From positions 124,001-188,000 of the forward strand of contig JAEZGK010000099.1 of assembly GCA_023437365.1 (NCBI GenBank): a stretch of DNA of 64,000 nucleotides, written 5' to 3'. The DNA is from Bacillota bacterium (GTDB lineage Bacteria; Bacillota; Clostridia; Lachnospirales; Lachnospiraceae). The notes beneath the pieces were generated by a model. That model was not told the origin of the DNA and searched no databases. It saw only the letters and a program-made list of their open reading frames with translations. The first letter of the stretch is position 1. Each line of letters opens with the position of its first letter. The translations under genes and the position numbers were made by a program. This document shows, one piece after another, positions 7,763 through 17,414 of the stretch.

Positions 7763-8953
7763 TTACTCATTTCTTAATGCGTCAATGGGGTTAAGCTTTG
7801 CTGCTTTGCTGGCCGGCATGTATCCGAAGATAACACCGACGCCTACGGAGACGCAGAAGGAAAGGATGATACTGTTGGTGGTAGGTAGGGCATTAATTTT
7901 AGCCAGGTTACCAACCAAATAGGTGAGGAAAGTACCTAATAGAATACCAAGAACACCACCCAGCGTACTGGTCAAACCTGCTTCCAATACAAATTGTCGT
8001 CTTATATCCCGGTATTTTGCTCCAAGGGATTTGCGAATACCGATTTCTTTAATTCGTTCTGACACAGAGACAAGCATGATATTCATAATCCCAACTCCGG
8101 CAACTACTAAGGAGATACCCGCAATTATAGAGGACATAACTGTCAGGATTGCAAGCTCTGTATCAATGCTATTCAGCATATCAACCATATTTCTGATATA
8201 GAAGGCTTTTTTATCGCGAAACGTATTAAAGAGGTACTTATGTAATTTATCTGTTTCAGAGGCAACTAAGGAACGGTCCTTAATGTAGAATTCATAGGAA
8301 CCGATGCTTCCATACCCAAATAGCCTCGAAGCAGTAGAATACGGCATATAGATACAGTTATCGGAGGACCATTCGGTTGCCTGCTCTGCATTTCCGGAAC
8401 TGGGTTTTAATATACCTACGATGGTAAGCTGTTCTCCGTTCAATAACAGGGTATCTCCGGGACGTGCTTTTCCTTTAAAAAGCTTTTGATCTACATAGCA
8501 GCCGATCACACAATTCCTTTGTAATGTAGAGACATCGGAATAGGAGATAGTTCTGCCGGATTCCACCTCTCTATTGACCAGATCGGTATAATACTCATCT
8601 ACACCGCTGATGGTGGAGGTCTCTATCTTATCTCCGTTTTTATAAATAGTTGCTTGAATCGGAACGGTGGGAGTAACTCCCTTGATCGTATCCTTATGTT
8701 CCTTTGCATATTGATACATATCAGCTTCAGTTAACATCTTATTACCGTTCCTGCCGTATATGGTAACACTGACATTATAGAGTCCCATATCGGCATAAGA
8801 ATCCAGCATATCATTGTAGAAGCCTTGTATTAAGCTTGCTAAGGTGATTACTGAGGACACACCTATGATCATACCCAGCATGGTTAAAAATGTACGCATG
8901 CGGTTTTTGGATATATTAGCCCATACTACTTTCAGTGTCTGCCATATTGTCAT
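7763..8953 (-). CDS. MacB-type ABC transporter permease
   Basis: FtsX-fold permease that couples cytoplasmic ATP hydrolysis to movement of substrates outside the membrane. The start at 8953 is chosen because AAGGAG lies seven bases upstream; it overlaps the end of the ATPase gene by 38 bases, which indicates translational coupling. Membrane helix 1 (about residues 20-45, MLGMIIGVSSVITLASLI) is followed by a long extracytoplasmic MacB core domain (about 48-255), then three helices including the SERIKEIGIRKSLGAK loop typical of the family. Length 396 is normal for single-permease MacB-like systems that act with a HlyD-type adaptor, which is encoded upstream. Confidence 0.92.
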   Translation of the reverse strand: MTIWQTLKVVWANISKNRMRTFLTMLGMIIGVSSVITLASLIQGFYNDMLDSYADMGLYNVSVTIYGRNGNKMLTEADMYQYAKEHKDTIKGVTPTVPIQATIYKNGDKIETSTISGVDEYYTDLVNREVESGRTISYSDVSTLQRNCVIGCYVDQKLFKGKARPGDTLLLNGEQLTIVGILKPSSGNAEQATEWSSDNCIYMPYSTASRLFGYGSIGSYEFYIKDRSLVASETDKLHKYLFNTFRDKKAFYIRNMVDMLNSIDTELAILTVMSSIIAGISLVVAGVGIMNIMLVSVSERIKEIGIRKSLGAKYRDIRRQFVLEAGLTSTLGGVLGILLGTFLTYLVGNLAKINALPTTNSIILSFCVSVGVGVIFGYMPASKAAKLNPIDALRNE

Positions 8954-9653
8954 GTTTATACTCCTTTGCATCGCCGTCATAGACGACTGCTCCATCCGAG
9001 ATCTTAATAATTCTTTCTGCTTCGGTAGCTATTGTCTGGTCATGTGTAATTAGCACGATGGTATTCCCCTCATCATGTAACTTATGAAGGATATCAAGTA
9101 CCTCCTTGCCGGTCTTGGAATCCAAAGCACCGGTAGGTTCATCTGCAAGGATCAAAGAAGGCTCCGCAACGAGAGCTCTGGCGATGGAGGCTCTCTGCTG
9201 CTGTCCGCCCGAAAGCTGTGTCGGATAGCTTTTATGTTTCTGCTCCAGACCAACCTTTCTTAGAACCTCCAAGGAACGTCTTTTACGTTCCCTGTCTCCT
9301 ACCCGGGCATACATTAAGGGCAATCCCACATTTTCAAGGATGTTCTGCTTTGGCAACAGATTATACTGCTGGAAGATAAAACCGATCGTCTTATTACGGA
9401 TCTCAGCCAGATCATCACCCTTTAGCTGGCTTACATCTTTTCCTTCCAGAAGATACTGCCCGCTGGTGGGTGTATCCAAAGCACCGATGATATTCATTAC
9501 TGTCGACTTACCACTGCCTGATTTCCCGATGATTGCTACCATCTCACCCTTATAGATTGTCATGTTGATACCATTATTCGCTTTGATTTCCGTATCACCG
9601 ACATTGTATATCTTATAAATATCTTTTAGTTCAATTAATGCTTCTTTTTCCAT
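8916..9653 (-). CDS. ABC transporter ATP-binding protein (MacB/LolD type)
   Basis: The nucleotide-binding subunit of the adjoining permease. Motifs are complete: Walker A GKSGSGKST near residue 44, Q-loop in FQQYNLLP, signature LSGGQQQR near 142, Walker B LILADEP near 162, and the H-loop in VLITHDQ. Start at 9653 is supported by AAGAGG six bases before. The C-terminus reads through the ribosome site and start of the permease gene. Substrate cannot be told from the sequence; relatives export peptides, lipoproteins or antibiotics. Confidence 0.93.
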   Translation of the reverse strand: MEKEALIELKDIYKIYNVGDTEIKANNGINMTIYKGEMVAIIGKSGSGKSTVMNIIGALDTPTSGQYLLEGKDVSQLKGDDLAEIRNKTIGFIFQQYNLLPKQNILENVGLPLMYARVGDRERKRRSLEVLRKVGLEQKHKSYPTQLSGGQQQRASIARALVAEPSLILADEPTGALDSKTGKEVLDILHKLHDEGNTIVLITHDQTIATEAERIIKISDGAVVYDGDAKEYKHDNMADTESSMG

Positions 9654-9673
9654 ATTATACCTCTTCCAAACAT

Positions 9674-9780
9674 GATACCGCAAAGCGGTATCACAAATAA
9701 TTTAAGATGAACAAGGTGTGAGTGCCATTGCACGGGCATCGCAGTTCTTCCATAGTGTGAAGCTGCTTTATTTTCACACT
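9674..9780. repeat. Palindromic repeat modules in the ABC operon gap
   Basis: A GATACCGC-AAA-GCGGTATC palindrome (9674-9692) and an AGTGTGAA/TTCACACT hairpin (9754-9780) lie between the adaptor and ATPase genes. Bases 9740-9762 are an exact inverted copy of 5552-5574. The same two module types (GCCGC palindrome and TGTGAA hairpin) make up the 5536-5740 cluster. Confidence 0.7.
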
Positions 9781-9823
9781 TATCTCGATTCTTACGAAAC
9801 CTGTATAGGAGAAGCGCCCGCTG

Positions 9824-11392
9824 TTACCACATATTGTTTGCAGTATCTACCATGCTGCTGTCATATGGTACATAGACAGTCTCGCCTTCCTTTATACCGC
9901 TCTTTATCTCGACATTGACACCATCATTAATACCAATCTCTACAGTGACTGCCTTAAAGCCCGCCGGAGCTCCTGTTTTTGGATCTGCCACAGCCCCTTC
10001 TGACTGGATATATACGATATTATCCCTTTGCAGAGATGCACTGGGGATAGTAAGTACATTTTCTGCCTTCTCGATGATGATATTTCCTGTTACGTTCATA
10101 CCCGGCAGCAGGTTGTTATATTTCTCAACCTTAATGGTAACAGGATAAGAAGTGATTCCGTTATTGGTGTTACCCTTTAAACTGATTTCCTCAATGATTC
10201 CCTCGAAGCTGGCGTCAGGAAAGTTATCGGTAATAATGGAAACCTTCTGTCCCACTGACAGATTGCTGATCTGTAGTTCGTCAATATTCATATCAAATTT
10301 AAGATATTCCATATCATAGATGATTGCCATGGGCCCTGCCTGAGTATCTGTGACGGGGTCGATGGTATCTCCTTGTTTCTTGTTCTTTGTGATTACCTTA
10401 CCGGAAATCGGTGCGGTAATTGTGTAATGCTCCATCTGCTTTTTCTGTGTATCCAGCATAAGCTCAGCCTCACGGATACTGATATTTGCACTTTCTATCT
10501 GACTGTCCAGGTTCTTGGAGGAAAGGGTCAGGAGGGTTGCTCCCTTCTCGACCCATTGTCCTTCCTTCACGGAGATCCCTGCGATTGTTCCGGCAGTTTC
10601 AGCAGCCAGGGCGGCTTCAGTCTCGGCACGGAAGGTACCGTTACTGTTACAGACAACTCCCGATACGGAGGCCTCAGCCAGATCTCCTGCTTTGATTCCA
10701 CCGGAATTCTTTACGCTGATGGTTACTTTTTTGGCCAGTACACCGCCTTCGATAACCTCTTCCATATTGCTGACATTGCTTACCTTACCTTTAATGGATT
10801 CACCGGTTGCTTCCATGATAACGGAGGCTGACTTACCGAGCCAGGAGCTCTTAACCTCGTAGGACGGGAAGAGTAGATCCAGGTACATAATGTCGCTGTT
10901 ATAAATATCTGCAATCGTTGCACCTGGCTGAAGAGAGGCGCCTTCCTTAACATAAAGCTTTTTGATGTATCCGTTTTCCTTGGCGGTTATGTTTAAATCT
11001 GCCTGTTTATCGAGCGTATCCTGATAGAGGAGCCTTGCTTTATCCACGTTCAGTTCAGCTGTTTTCATGTTATTCTCAATCTCGCTGGTACTGATCTGAT
11101 AAAGGAGCTGACCTTTATTCACGGAGTCCCCTTCTTCAAAGGGTGCCGAAAGAATCTCACCCTTAACCAGAGATTTTACTTCATATTGGTCTGCCGGGCT
11201 CAGGGTTCCTTTTCCTGAGATGGTGGATTCCACCTTTCCAATGGCAGCCTGTGAGGTTGTAAACTGTGCATCTGCTTTGGTCGGCTTTGACCTTGTCACG
11301 AAAAAGAGGATAACCGCAGCGATTAACACCAGAATGATACCCCATTTTATTACTTTCTTACGATTTATATTTTTAAAAGTGATCCTTTTCAT
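9824..11392 (-). CDS. HlyD/MacA-like efflux adaptor protein
   Basis: Periplasmic-adaptor-like subunit anchored by one N-terminal helix (residues 15-32). It carries two biotinyl-lipoyl-like half motifs, one near residue 65 (VKSLVKGEILSAPFEEGD) and one near 265 (AGTIAGISVKEGQWVEKG), with two alpha-helical hairpins after them, then beta-barrel domains (KVSIITDNFPDASFEGII) and a membrane-proximal domain near the C-terminus. Two lipoyl-type blocks in one chain is longer (522 residues) than a minimal MacA. It sits between the SLH gene and the ABC genes on the same strand and should link the permease to the wall or exported substrate. Confidence 0.85.
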   Translation of the reverse strand: MKRITFKNINRKKVIKWGIILVLIAAVILFFVTRSKPTKADAQFTTSQAAIGKVESTISGKGTLSPADQYEVKSLVKGEILSAPFEEGDSVNKGQLLYQISTSEIENNMKTAELNVDKARLLYQDTLDKQADLNITAKENGYIKKLYVKEGASLQPGATIADIYNSDIMYLDLLFPSYEVKSSWLGKSASVIMEATGESIKGKVSNVSNMEEVIEGGVLAKKVTISVKNSGGIKAGDLAEASVSGVVCNSNGTFRAETEAALAAETAGTIAGISVKEGQWVEKGATLLTLSSKNLDSQIESANISIREAELMLDTQKKQMEHYTITAPISGKVITKNKKQGDTIDPVTDTQAGPMAIIYDMEYLKFDMNIDELQISNLSVGQKVSIITDNFPDASFEGIIEEISLKGNTNNGITSYPVTIKVEKYNNLLPGMNVTGNIIIEKAENVLTIPSASLQRDNIVYIQSEGAVADPKTGAPAGFKAVTVEIGINDGVNVEIKSGIKEGETVYVPYDSSMVDTANNMW

Positions 11393-11409
11393 CTGTCCTG
11401 ATCCTTTCG

Positions 11410-13665
11410 TTATTTGGTAACTACGATGATACGTATCGGGCCGTTGGCATTTTCCATATATCCGGTAAGCATGGTACCGTCTTTGCTGGTAACATCCTTC
11501 AGTGTACCTTTATAATAGCCGCCTGCTTTATAGAAGAATACCAGTACATCGTCTGAGATGCGGTATGTTTTGCTGGAGGAAATCGCCTGTTTTCCATTGA
11601 TATATAAAAGTTTGGTTTCCTGCAGGGGTTTTATTTCCTTAATTGTATTGTTTTCAAACTTTACAGCCTTCGGTCCCGGGTTAATATCCCAGGGTACAGT
11701 GTTGAGTGTGATGGTACTCTCTGAACCGAAATCAAAGGTCAGCTGGAAAGCATAAATACCCTTGGAATAATCCGGAGTTACCGTCTTTGTCAGCATACCA
11801 TACTGGTAATAGGAATCAGTGATGGAGCGAAGGATTAAATCTGTAATCTCACCTGCAGTATTCAGTCTGCAATAGACAATATTGTTGGCATCCCAGCTGA
11901 TTTCCTTCAGTCTCGCTGCTGTAACCTTAGTGTAATCGGTTTTGTCCACTTCGATTACCTTCACATCCTGGGATAAGCTGCGGGAAGCAACATCTGTGAT
12001 ATTACTACCATTGAAATACTCGGTCTTATAGATATCAGCTTTGCCATTCGTAAAGCTGATTTCTACAAGGTCTCCCGTCTTTACAGAGGTATCTGTTGTA
12101 GGAAACTCAAGTACGGTTCCTCCGGTCTCAACGACTCGGATTACCTTACTTACACTGCTCTCTTTGTTTTCGTCTCTGACTACTTTCTCAATAACCTCCA
12201 GCACATAACCGGAGAGAGTGGAGGACATTTTATCTATTTTATAGATATCAGCCACATAACCGTTATAGCCGAAGGCAACCGCAACATTGTCACCTTCCTG
12301 GATTCCGTTTTGAACCAGTCTTGCACCCCAGGAATTTTCGGTCATATCCTTCATATCACCATCATCCGAACCGGAGGTATTCACAGGATTGATCTTCAAA
12401 TCGTAGGTTTTTCCCGCAACAGTGATGGCTGTTGGCGCAGAAAGGGTCGGACTTACCGAGTCCAGTACACCATAGACGGTATCCCTGTAAACCCATACAC
12501 TAGTTAATTCTTTCGCATAATAAATGACATCTGTATTCTTAACATCGTTTACGGAAATTCTTTTTCCGTTCTTATAGATCATCGCTTTATTAATATCAAA
12601 GCCGAGACTCTTCTGCCAATTACCTCCGGCAAGTCTTGACTGAAGCGGAAGGATATAGGATACCCTGTCATCTCTTCCAAGCAGAAGAATGACCATCTGA
12701 TCCTTCTTAATACCGTAATTTCTAATAAGATAGCTTATGTCATCGGGCTTCTCCACGGTGTAAACTGTTCCGGATACAGTCAGCTGCAATGGAGAACCGT
12801 TATTATAGGTAACGGAGTCCAGATTGCCATAGATCTTTTTATCATATACCCATACTTTATTCAGCTGGTCAGCATAATATATAACACTGTAATCGCTGAT
12901 ATCATCAGCTGAGATACTTTTGTCATCCTGGAATATCTTATAGTTGGAGATATCCTTTGCCAGTTTCTTTCTCCAGCTGCCTTCTGCAAGAACAGGACCC
13001 TTGGATTTCTTTTCAAACAGGGACTGATAATTTATTTTACCGTCGGTATCCACGGTATAGCCAAGTGTCTGAGCATAAATCTGACCGGACTTATTCTTTG
13101 TGTTCATTAAATTATAAAACAGTTCTGTGCAATCGGATTTGGTCAGCTTATCAGCTTCACTCTTACCGATGTTCTCGTTTAAGCCCAGCTCTTTGAATTT
13201 ATCAAATCTGCTGCCGGAAAGCCGGTTACTGAAATCCTCATTGGTATATCCGAGAATTGCTAGTGTGCCAAAAGCAGCTTCCTTCAGAGTAACAGCCTGC
13301 TTCGGCTTGAATTTTCCTCCCAGGTATCCGCTTATATAACCCTTGGATACCGCCATTTGGATATAAGCTGCTTTCGCGTTGTTTGTCTTCACATCCTGAA
13401 AAAGTCGGGATGTTTTGGTTGATTTGACATCTCCGGCACTTAAGGATGCTAAAACCAGCAGCTGTGCAAATTCTTCACGGGTAGCATATTTACCCTTTAC
13501 TACTTGGTTACCCGCACTGTCTCTTGTAATTCCTGCCAAATCTGTTATATCGGCCGCCTTCGTACCGGATACAGCATAAGCATCGGCCGGAGCTGACTGA
13601 AGAATGAGTATTCCCAGTAGTAAGCATGCTAATATAACTCTGAATGGACGTGTAACAGATTTCAT
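11410..13665 (-). CDS. SLH-domain surface protein
   Basis: Exported protein of 751 residues. A signal peptide (about 1-31, basic start, ILACLLLGILILQSAPADAYA) is followed by S-layer homology repeats: the YATREEFAQLLVLA segment near 60, a second with FKPKQAVTLKEAAFGTLAILGY near 125, and a third around 155-195. SLH domains bind pyruvylated secondary wall polymer. The rest is beta-rich repeats, each with a KVWVYDKKIYGNLDSVT- or SVWVYRDTVYGVLDSVS-like segment, so an internal duplication of about 140 residues is visible. It is the first gene of an operon with the adaptor and ABC transporter, so it may be the wall-anchored part of that export system. Confidence 0.85.
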   Translation of the reverse strand: MKSVTRPFRVILACLLLGILILQSAPADAYAVSGTKAADITDLAGITRDSAGNQVVKGKYATREEFAQLLVLASLSAGDVKSTKTSRLFQDVKTNNAKAAYIQMAVSKGYISGYLGGKFKPKQAVTLKEAAFGTLAILGYTNEDFSNRLSGSRFDKFKELGLNENIGKSEADKLTKSDCTELFYNLMNTKNKSGQIYAQTLGYTVDTDGKINYQSLFEKKSKGPVLAEGSWRKKLAKDISNYKIFQDDKSISADDISDYSVIYYADQLNKVWVYDKKIYGNLDSVTYNNGSPLQLTVSGTVYTVEKPDDISYLIRNYGIKKDQMVILLLGRDDRVSYILPLQSRLAGGNWQKSLGFDINKAMIYKNGKRISVNDVKNTDVIYYAKELTSVWVYRDTVYGVLDSVSPTLSAPTAITVAGKTYDLKINPVNTSGSDDGDMKDMTENSWGARLVQNGIQEGDNVAVAFGYNGYVADIYKIDKMSSTLSGYVLEVIEKVVRDENKESSVSKVIRVVETGGTVLEFPTTDTSVKTGDLVEISFTNGKADIYKTEYFNGSNITDVASRSLSQDVKVIEVDKTDYTKVTAARLKEISWDANNIVYCRLNTAGEITDLILRSITDSYYQYGMLTKTVTPDYSKGIYAFQLTFDFGSESTITLNTVPWDINPGPKAVKFENNTIKEIKPLQETKLLYINGKQAISSSKTYRISDDVLVFFYKAGGYYKGTLKDVTSKDGTMLTGYMENANGPIRIIVVTK

Positions 13666-13739
13666 TATGATTAAAACCTCCCTTTTATGTTTGCCCCTAT
13701 AGTTCCTACGGTTATGCCGTCCTTTACTATTTGATTAAT

Positions 13740-13843
13740 GTCTAAAAGGTGCTATGCACATTTTCAGATATCATATACTGCTATTACAAGCTCGCTTGCA
13801 TAGCAGCATATGATATCCGAAAAACACCGTTGGTGCTTTAGAC
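13740..13843. repeat. 104-bp imperfect palindrome upstream of the SLH operon
   Basis: The element starts GTCTAAA and ends TTTAGAC. Inner arms pair as GATATCATAT..CTGCTAT with ATAGCAG..ATATGATATC around an AAGCTCGCTTG centre. It lies between divergent SLH and SPOCS genes. No -35/-10 pair could be called with confidence within it. Confidence 0.6.
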
Positions 13844-13953
13844 TTTGATCAATTGTTCCAGATATGGAATGAAATGGGTCAATAAATATTAACGATAATT
13901 ATACAGTATTTTTTTCATTTTTCATTAAAGGAATATTAAAAAATATATAAAGA

Positions 13954-14006
13954 TTATCTTAAGATAAGTGATTAAAGTGTCAAAAGCGCCTTTTGATACT
14001 TTAATC
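13954..14006. repeat. Two adjacent palindromes before the SPOCS gene
   Basis: TTATCTTAAGATAA (13954-13967) is a perfect 14-bp palindrome. GATTAAAG-TG-TCAAAA (13970-13985) pairs with TTTTGA-TA-CTTTAATC (13991-14006). The second resembles the ends of the element at 63051-63156 (AAAGTGTCAAAA and CTTTTGA). Either could be an operator for the gene at 14094. Confidence 0.5.
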
Positions 14007-14093
14007 ATAATTAAAAGTCTAAAATCTTGCAGGATTGAATAAGATATGAAAGAGGCATTCCATCGTATGTCCAAATCTAAGGAGGGATTTTAA

Positions 14094-15662
14094 GTGGACC
14101 TGGTAAAAAAGAATATTCATATGAATAAATTGAGATGTAAGAGTACCCTGCAGCTTACATTGGACGATGATTTCAATGTCCCCGATGTCAAACCGGACAT
14201 TGACCAGATTATTACTGCGCAGGGAGAGGTCAGAATTAATGACATCAAGGCTGTTAATGGTAAGCTGCTTGTAAAAGGGGCGCTTCGCTTTAACGTGTTA
14301 TATTTGAGCGAAGGTGATGCCAGACCTATTCAAAACCTGTCGGGTGAAATCCCCTTTGATGAGACAATCAACATGGATGTCAATTGTGCAGATGATGAGC
14401 CTATTATAAAATGGGAGCTGGAGGATCTGTCTACCGGATTGATCAATTCCAGAAAGCTGAGCGTACGTTCCATCGTAAGACTGTATGTGGCGGTAGAAGA
14501 TCTGTATGATGAAGAGACTGCAGTTATGGTGGAAGGCTCTGATGATATTCAGTACATAAATAAGAAGATTGAGGTTACCAGTGTTGCCATAAATAAAAAG
14601 GACACTTATCGAATTAAGGATGAAGTTGTCCTACCGGCAAATAAGGCGAATATAACTTCTCTGCTTTATCAGGACATTGGTCTAAGTAATGTTGAAGTCC
14701 GACTCCTGGAAGACAAGTTCACAATGAAGGGTGAAATACCTGTATTTGTCTTGTATGCCGGTGAAGACGAGGATAATTCGATTGAGTATTACGAGACTGA
14801 GATACCTTTCAGTGGGACGATTGAATGCAACGGCTGTACAGAGGATATGATAGAGGATATTACCTTCAATATCGCCAGTAAGAATATGGAGGTTAAGCCG
14901 GATTCAGATGGGGAGGAGAGAGTCCTCGATATAGAAGTTATTCTGGAATTGGGAATTAAGGCTTATGAAACCTGTGAGCCGGAGATATTATGCGATATCT
15001 ACAGTCCCTTGAAGGAAATCACTCCGATTATGCGGAATGCGGATTATGAGAACCTGGTAATTAAAAATAACAGCAAGTATCGGATAGCTGACAGAATCAG
15101 GGTATCTGAGGATCAGCCGAGAATTCTGCAGATTTGTCATGCAAGTGGGGACATCCAAATTGATGATGTGAACGCGGAAGGAACAGAGCTTCTGGTAGAT
15201 GGCATCATTGACTTAAAAATTCTGTATATTTCCGAAGAGGACCGCAGACCATTGAATTCCCTACGAGGTGCAATACCTTTCTCACAGACTATCGAGCTGA
15301 AGGGAATGAAAGCCGGCAGTAATTATGAGGTTAAGCCGGGTATTGATCAGCTTAGTGTGATGATGCTGGACAGCGAGGAGATAGAAGTCAAGGCTACCAT
15401 TAATTTGAATACGATCGTCTTTGATGTGATTACCGAACCGATTATTACAGATGTTACCGTAGCTCCACTGGACATGGAAAAGCTTCAGGCAATGCCCGGT
15501 ATCATAGGATATGTTGTGAAAAGGGAGGATTCTCTGTGGAATATTGCCAAGAAATATTATACTACTGTGGATAACATTATGGCAATAAATGATCTGGAGA
15601 ATGACCATATACAGGAAGGCGATAAGCTGATCATAACCAAGAAGGTAGATACCGTATTATAA
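14094..15662 (+). CDS. SPOCS (DUF3794) and LysM domain protein
   Basis: The GTG start has AAGGAGG six bases upstream. The 522 residues contain repeated SPOCS domains, about 90 residues each, seen as repeated VNGKLLVKGALRFNVLYLS- and TELLVDGIIDLKILYISEE-like strands and ADRIRVSEDQPRIL-type turns, and a C-terminal LysM (residues about 472-518, YVVKREDSLWNIAKKYYT). SPOCS-LysM proteins of clostridia are related to spore coat protein SpoVID/SafA-type architecture, so a role in spore or cell envelope assembly is likely. There is no signal peptide. It stands upstream of genes including ispE and spoIIR. Confidence 0.85.
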   Translation: MDLVKKNIHMNKLRCKSTLQLTLDDDFNVPDVKPDIDQIITAQGEVRINDIKAVNGKLLVKGALRFNVLYLSEGDARPIQNLSGEIPFDETINMDVNCADDEPIIKWELEDLSTGLINSRKLSVRSIVRLYVAVEDLYDEETAVMVEGSDDIQYINKKIEVTSVAINKKDTYRIKDEVVLPANKANITSLLYQDIGLSNVEVRLLEDKFTMKGEIPVFVLYAGEDEDNSIEYYETEIPFSGTIECNGCTEDMIEDITFNIASKNMEVKPDSDGEERVLDIEVILELGIKAYETCEPEILCDIYSPLKEITPIMRNADYENLVIKNNSKYRIADRIRVSEDQPRILQICHASGDIQIDDVNAEGTELLVDGIIDLKILYISEEDRRPLNSLRGAIPFSQTIELKGMKAGSNYEVKPGIDQLSVMMLDSEEIEVKATINLNTIVFDVITEPIITDVTVAPLDMEKLQAMPGIIGYVVKREDSLWNIAKKYYTTVDNIMAINDLENDHIQEGDKLIITKKVDTVL

Positions 15663-15798
15663 TTTTTATTGGACTATTAACATTTTGTTATGATATGCCG
15701 AAATACACTATACAGAAAAAAGCGGCCATGGAAGGCTGAACTAAGTAACCAAGGAGAAAAGCATCTCCTGCCATCATTAATCACGGAGGATTGATAAT

Positions 15799-16398
15799 AT
15801 GGGAGTAAACGGAGTAACAGGCGTGGGCCAGACCTACGAGAGCGGAGCAGCATCGAAAGCAAGTGCTAGCCAGAACACAGAAAAGAACCAAACGAAGCAG
15901 GAGAACACTTCTGCAGCTGTATATGAAAAAAGTGAGCAGAAACCGGAAGCAGCTAAGAAGACCTATACCAGGGATCAGGTAACAGTGGATCGATTAAAGG
16001 CTGATGCCGACAGAAGGATGCAGAGCCTTAGGGAGCTGGTTCAGAAGCTACTGTTAAGGCAAGGTGAAACCTATACAGAGGCAACAGATATCTATCAGCA
16101 GCTTCGTGAGGGAAAGGTTAGCGTAGATGACGAGACCAGAGTACAGGCACAGAAGGATATCGCAGAGGACGGATATTGGGGTGTGGAGCAGACCTCCAAC
16201 AGATTGGTGGAATTTGCAAAAGCATTGTCCGGTAGTGATCCCTCCAAAGCGAATAAGATGATTGATGCTGTTAAGAAGGGACTGGAAGAGGCAAAGAAAG
16301 CCTGGGGCGGTGACCTTCCGGAGATATGTCAGAAGACAATAGACACCACCATCAAGAAATTGGAAGAGTGGCGTGACGGAACCGGTGCTAAGGAATAA
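15799..16398 (+). CDS. Conserved hypothetical protein, 199 aa, mostly helical
   Basis: I do not recognise a named family. GGAGG precedes the ATG by eight bases. The first 60 residues are Gly/Ser/Gln/Lys-rich and probably disordered (GVGQTYESGAASKASASQNT). Residues 65-195 are predicted helical, with a conserved-looking block DGYWGVEQTSNRLVEFAKALSG and a KKGLEEAKKAWGGDLPEIC segment that resembles proteins I have seen in other Lachnospiraceae without known role. It lies 136 bases after the SPOCS gene and ends at a strong terminator, so it could be co-transcribed. Confidence 0.7.
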   Translation: MGVNGVTGVGQTYESGAASKASASQNTEKNQTKQENTSAAVYEKSEQKPEAAKKTYTRDQVTVDRLKADADRRMQSLRELVQKLLLRQGETYTEATDIYQQLREGKVSVDDETRVQAQKDIAEDGYWGVEQTSNRLVEFAKALSGSDPSKANKMIDAVKKGLEEAKKAWGGDLPEICQKTIDTTIKKLEEWRDGTGAKE

Positions 16399-16418
16399 TA
16401 GATATTATAAATAAAGTT

Positions 16419-16446
16419 AAGGAGATGTTGCGAAACATCTCCTTTG
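16419..16446 (+). terminator. Terminator, 11-bp perfect stem
   Basis: AAGGAGATGTT (16419-16429) and AACATCTCCTT (16434-16444), loop GCGA. It lies between convergent genes and probably serves both. The U tract is short. Confidence 0.7.
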
Positions 16447-16454
16447 TTATGGTC

Positions 16455-17321
16455 TTATCTTGTCCGATATGGGGTAGTCAGGAAGACCTGCGTTCCAAAA
16501 TGACGGTGTCTTTTGAAATATGTAAATGCTTTCTTGGCTAATTCCCGGTTCTGATAAATTCCGAATACAGTGGGGCCGCTTCCGCTCATCAGTGAATTCA
16601 ACGCACCCATCTCCTTCATCTTATCTTTGATCTCCGAGATGACCGGATATTCCTTTATGGTAACTGTCTGAAGTATGTTATCCATAGATTTTGCCAGAGT
16701 ATGCAGATCGGCATCCTCCAGTGCCCTTCTCATTGCCTGAATGTCAGGATGTACACTTTTCTCCTTCAGCTGCAGCTTCTCGTATACATATTTGGTGGAG
16801 ACGCTGATATCCGGCTTTACCAGCAATATTGAGCAGGAGGGAAGGGGAGGCAGGGGAGTCAGTATCTCACCTATTCCTTCGGAAAGCGCAGTCCCAAGCA
16901 TAATGCAGTAGGGTACATCTGCACCGATTTTTACTCCAAGCTTCATCAGCTCTTCCTTTGGTATGCCTTGATGAAATAGCTGATTTAATCCAAGCAGGGT
17001 AGCAGCTGCATCTGAGCTTCCTCCGGCTAGCCCCGCAGCAACCGGGATCTGTTTCTCTAGGTGGAGGGATAAGCCGGAGCTTAATCCATAGGTTTCCATA
17101 AAAAGAGAGGCAGCCTTATGAACTAGATTATCCTGATTGCTGGGCAGAAAGGAAAGATTCGTGGTCATGGTAATTCCCTGTGCCTCAGCCTGCTGGATGG
17201 TAATCACATCATGTAGCTCCAGGGACTGCATAATCATACATACATCATGATAGCCATCCTCACGTCTTCGTAATACATCCAGTCCAAGATTTATCTTTGC
17301 ATAAGCATTCACTGTAATCAT
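16455..17321 (-). CDS. ispE: 4-diphosphocytidyl-2-C-methyl-D-erythritol kinase
   Basis: GHMP kinase that phosphorylates CDP-methylerythritol in the MEP route to isoprenoid precursors, in the cytoplasm. The start AYAKINLGLDVLRRREDGYHDV is diagnostic. The phosphate-binding loop PVAAGLAGGSSDAAAT is at about residues 93-108 and the third GHMP motif SLMSGSGPTVFGIY near 254. The 288-residue length is typical. The ribosome site is poor (GGGGGT about 15 bases upstream). Only a short gap separates it from spoIIR upstream on the same strand. Confidence 0.96.
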   Translation of the reverse strand: MITVNAYAKINLGLDVLRRREDGYHDVCMIMQSLELHDVITIQQAEAQGITMTTNLSFLPSNQDNLVHKAASLFMETYGLSSGLSLHLEKQIPVAAGLAGGSSDAAATLLGLNQLFHQGIPKEELMKLGVKIGADVPYCIMLGTALSEGIGEILTPLPPLPSCSILLVKPDISVSTKYVYEKLQLKEKSVHPDIQAMRRALEDADLHTLAKSMDNILQTVTIKEYPVISEIKDKMKEMGALNSLMSGSGPTVFGIYQNRELAKKAFTYFKRHRHFGTQVFLTTPYRTR

Positions 17322-17414
17322 TAATCGGCTACCCCCATAAAATCATCCTGTGCTCCAGGCGGAATATATACTATATTACCATATCGGTGCAGCGGACACA
17401 ATGTTTTAAGCAGT

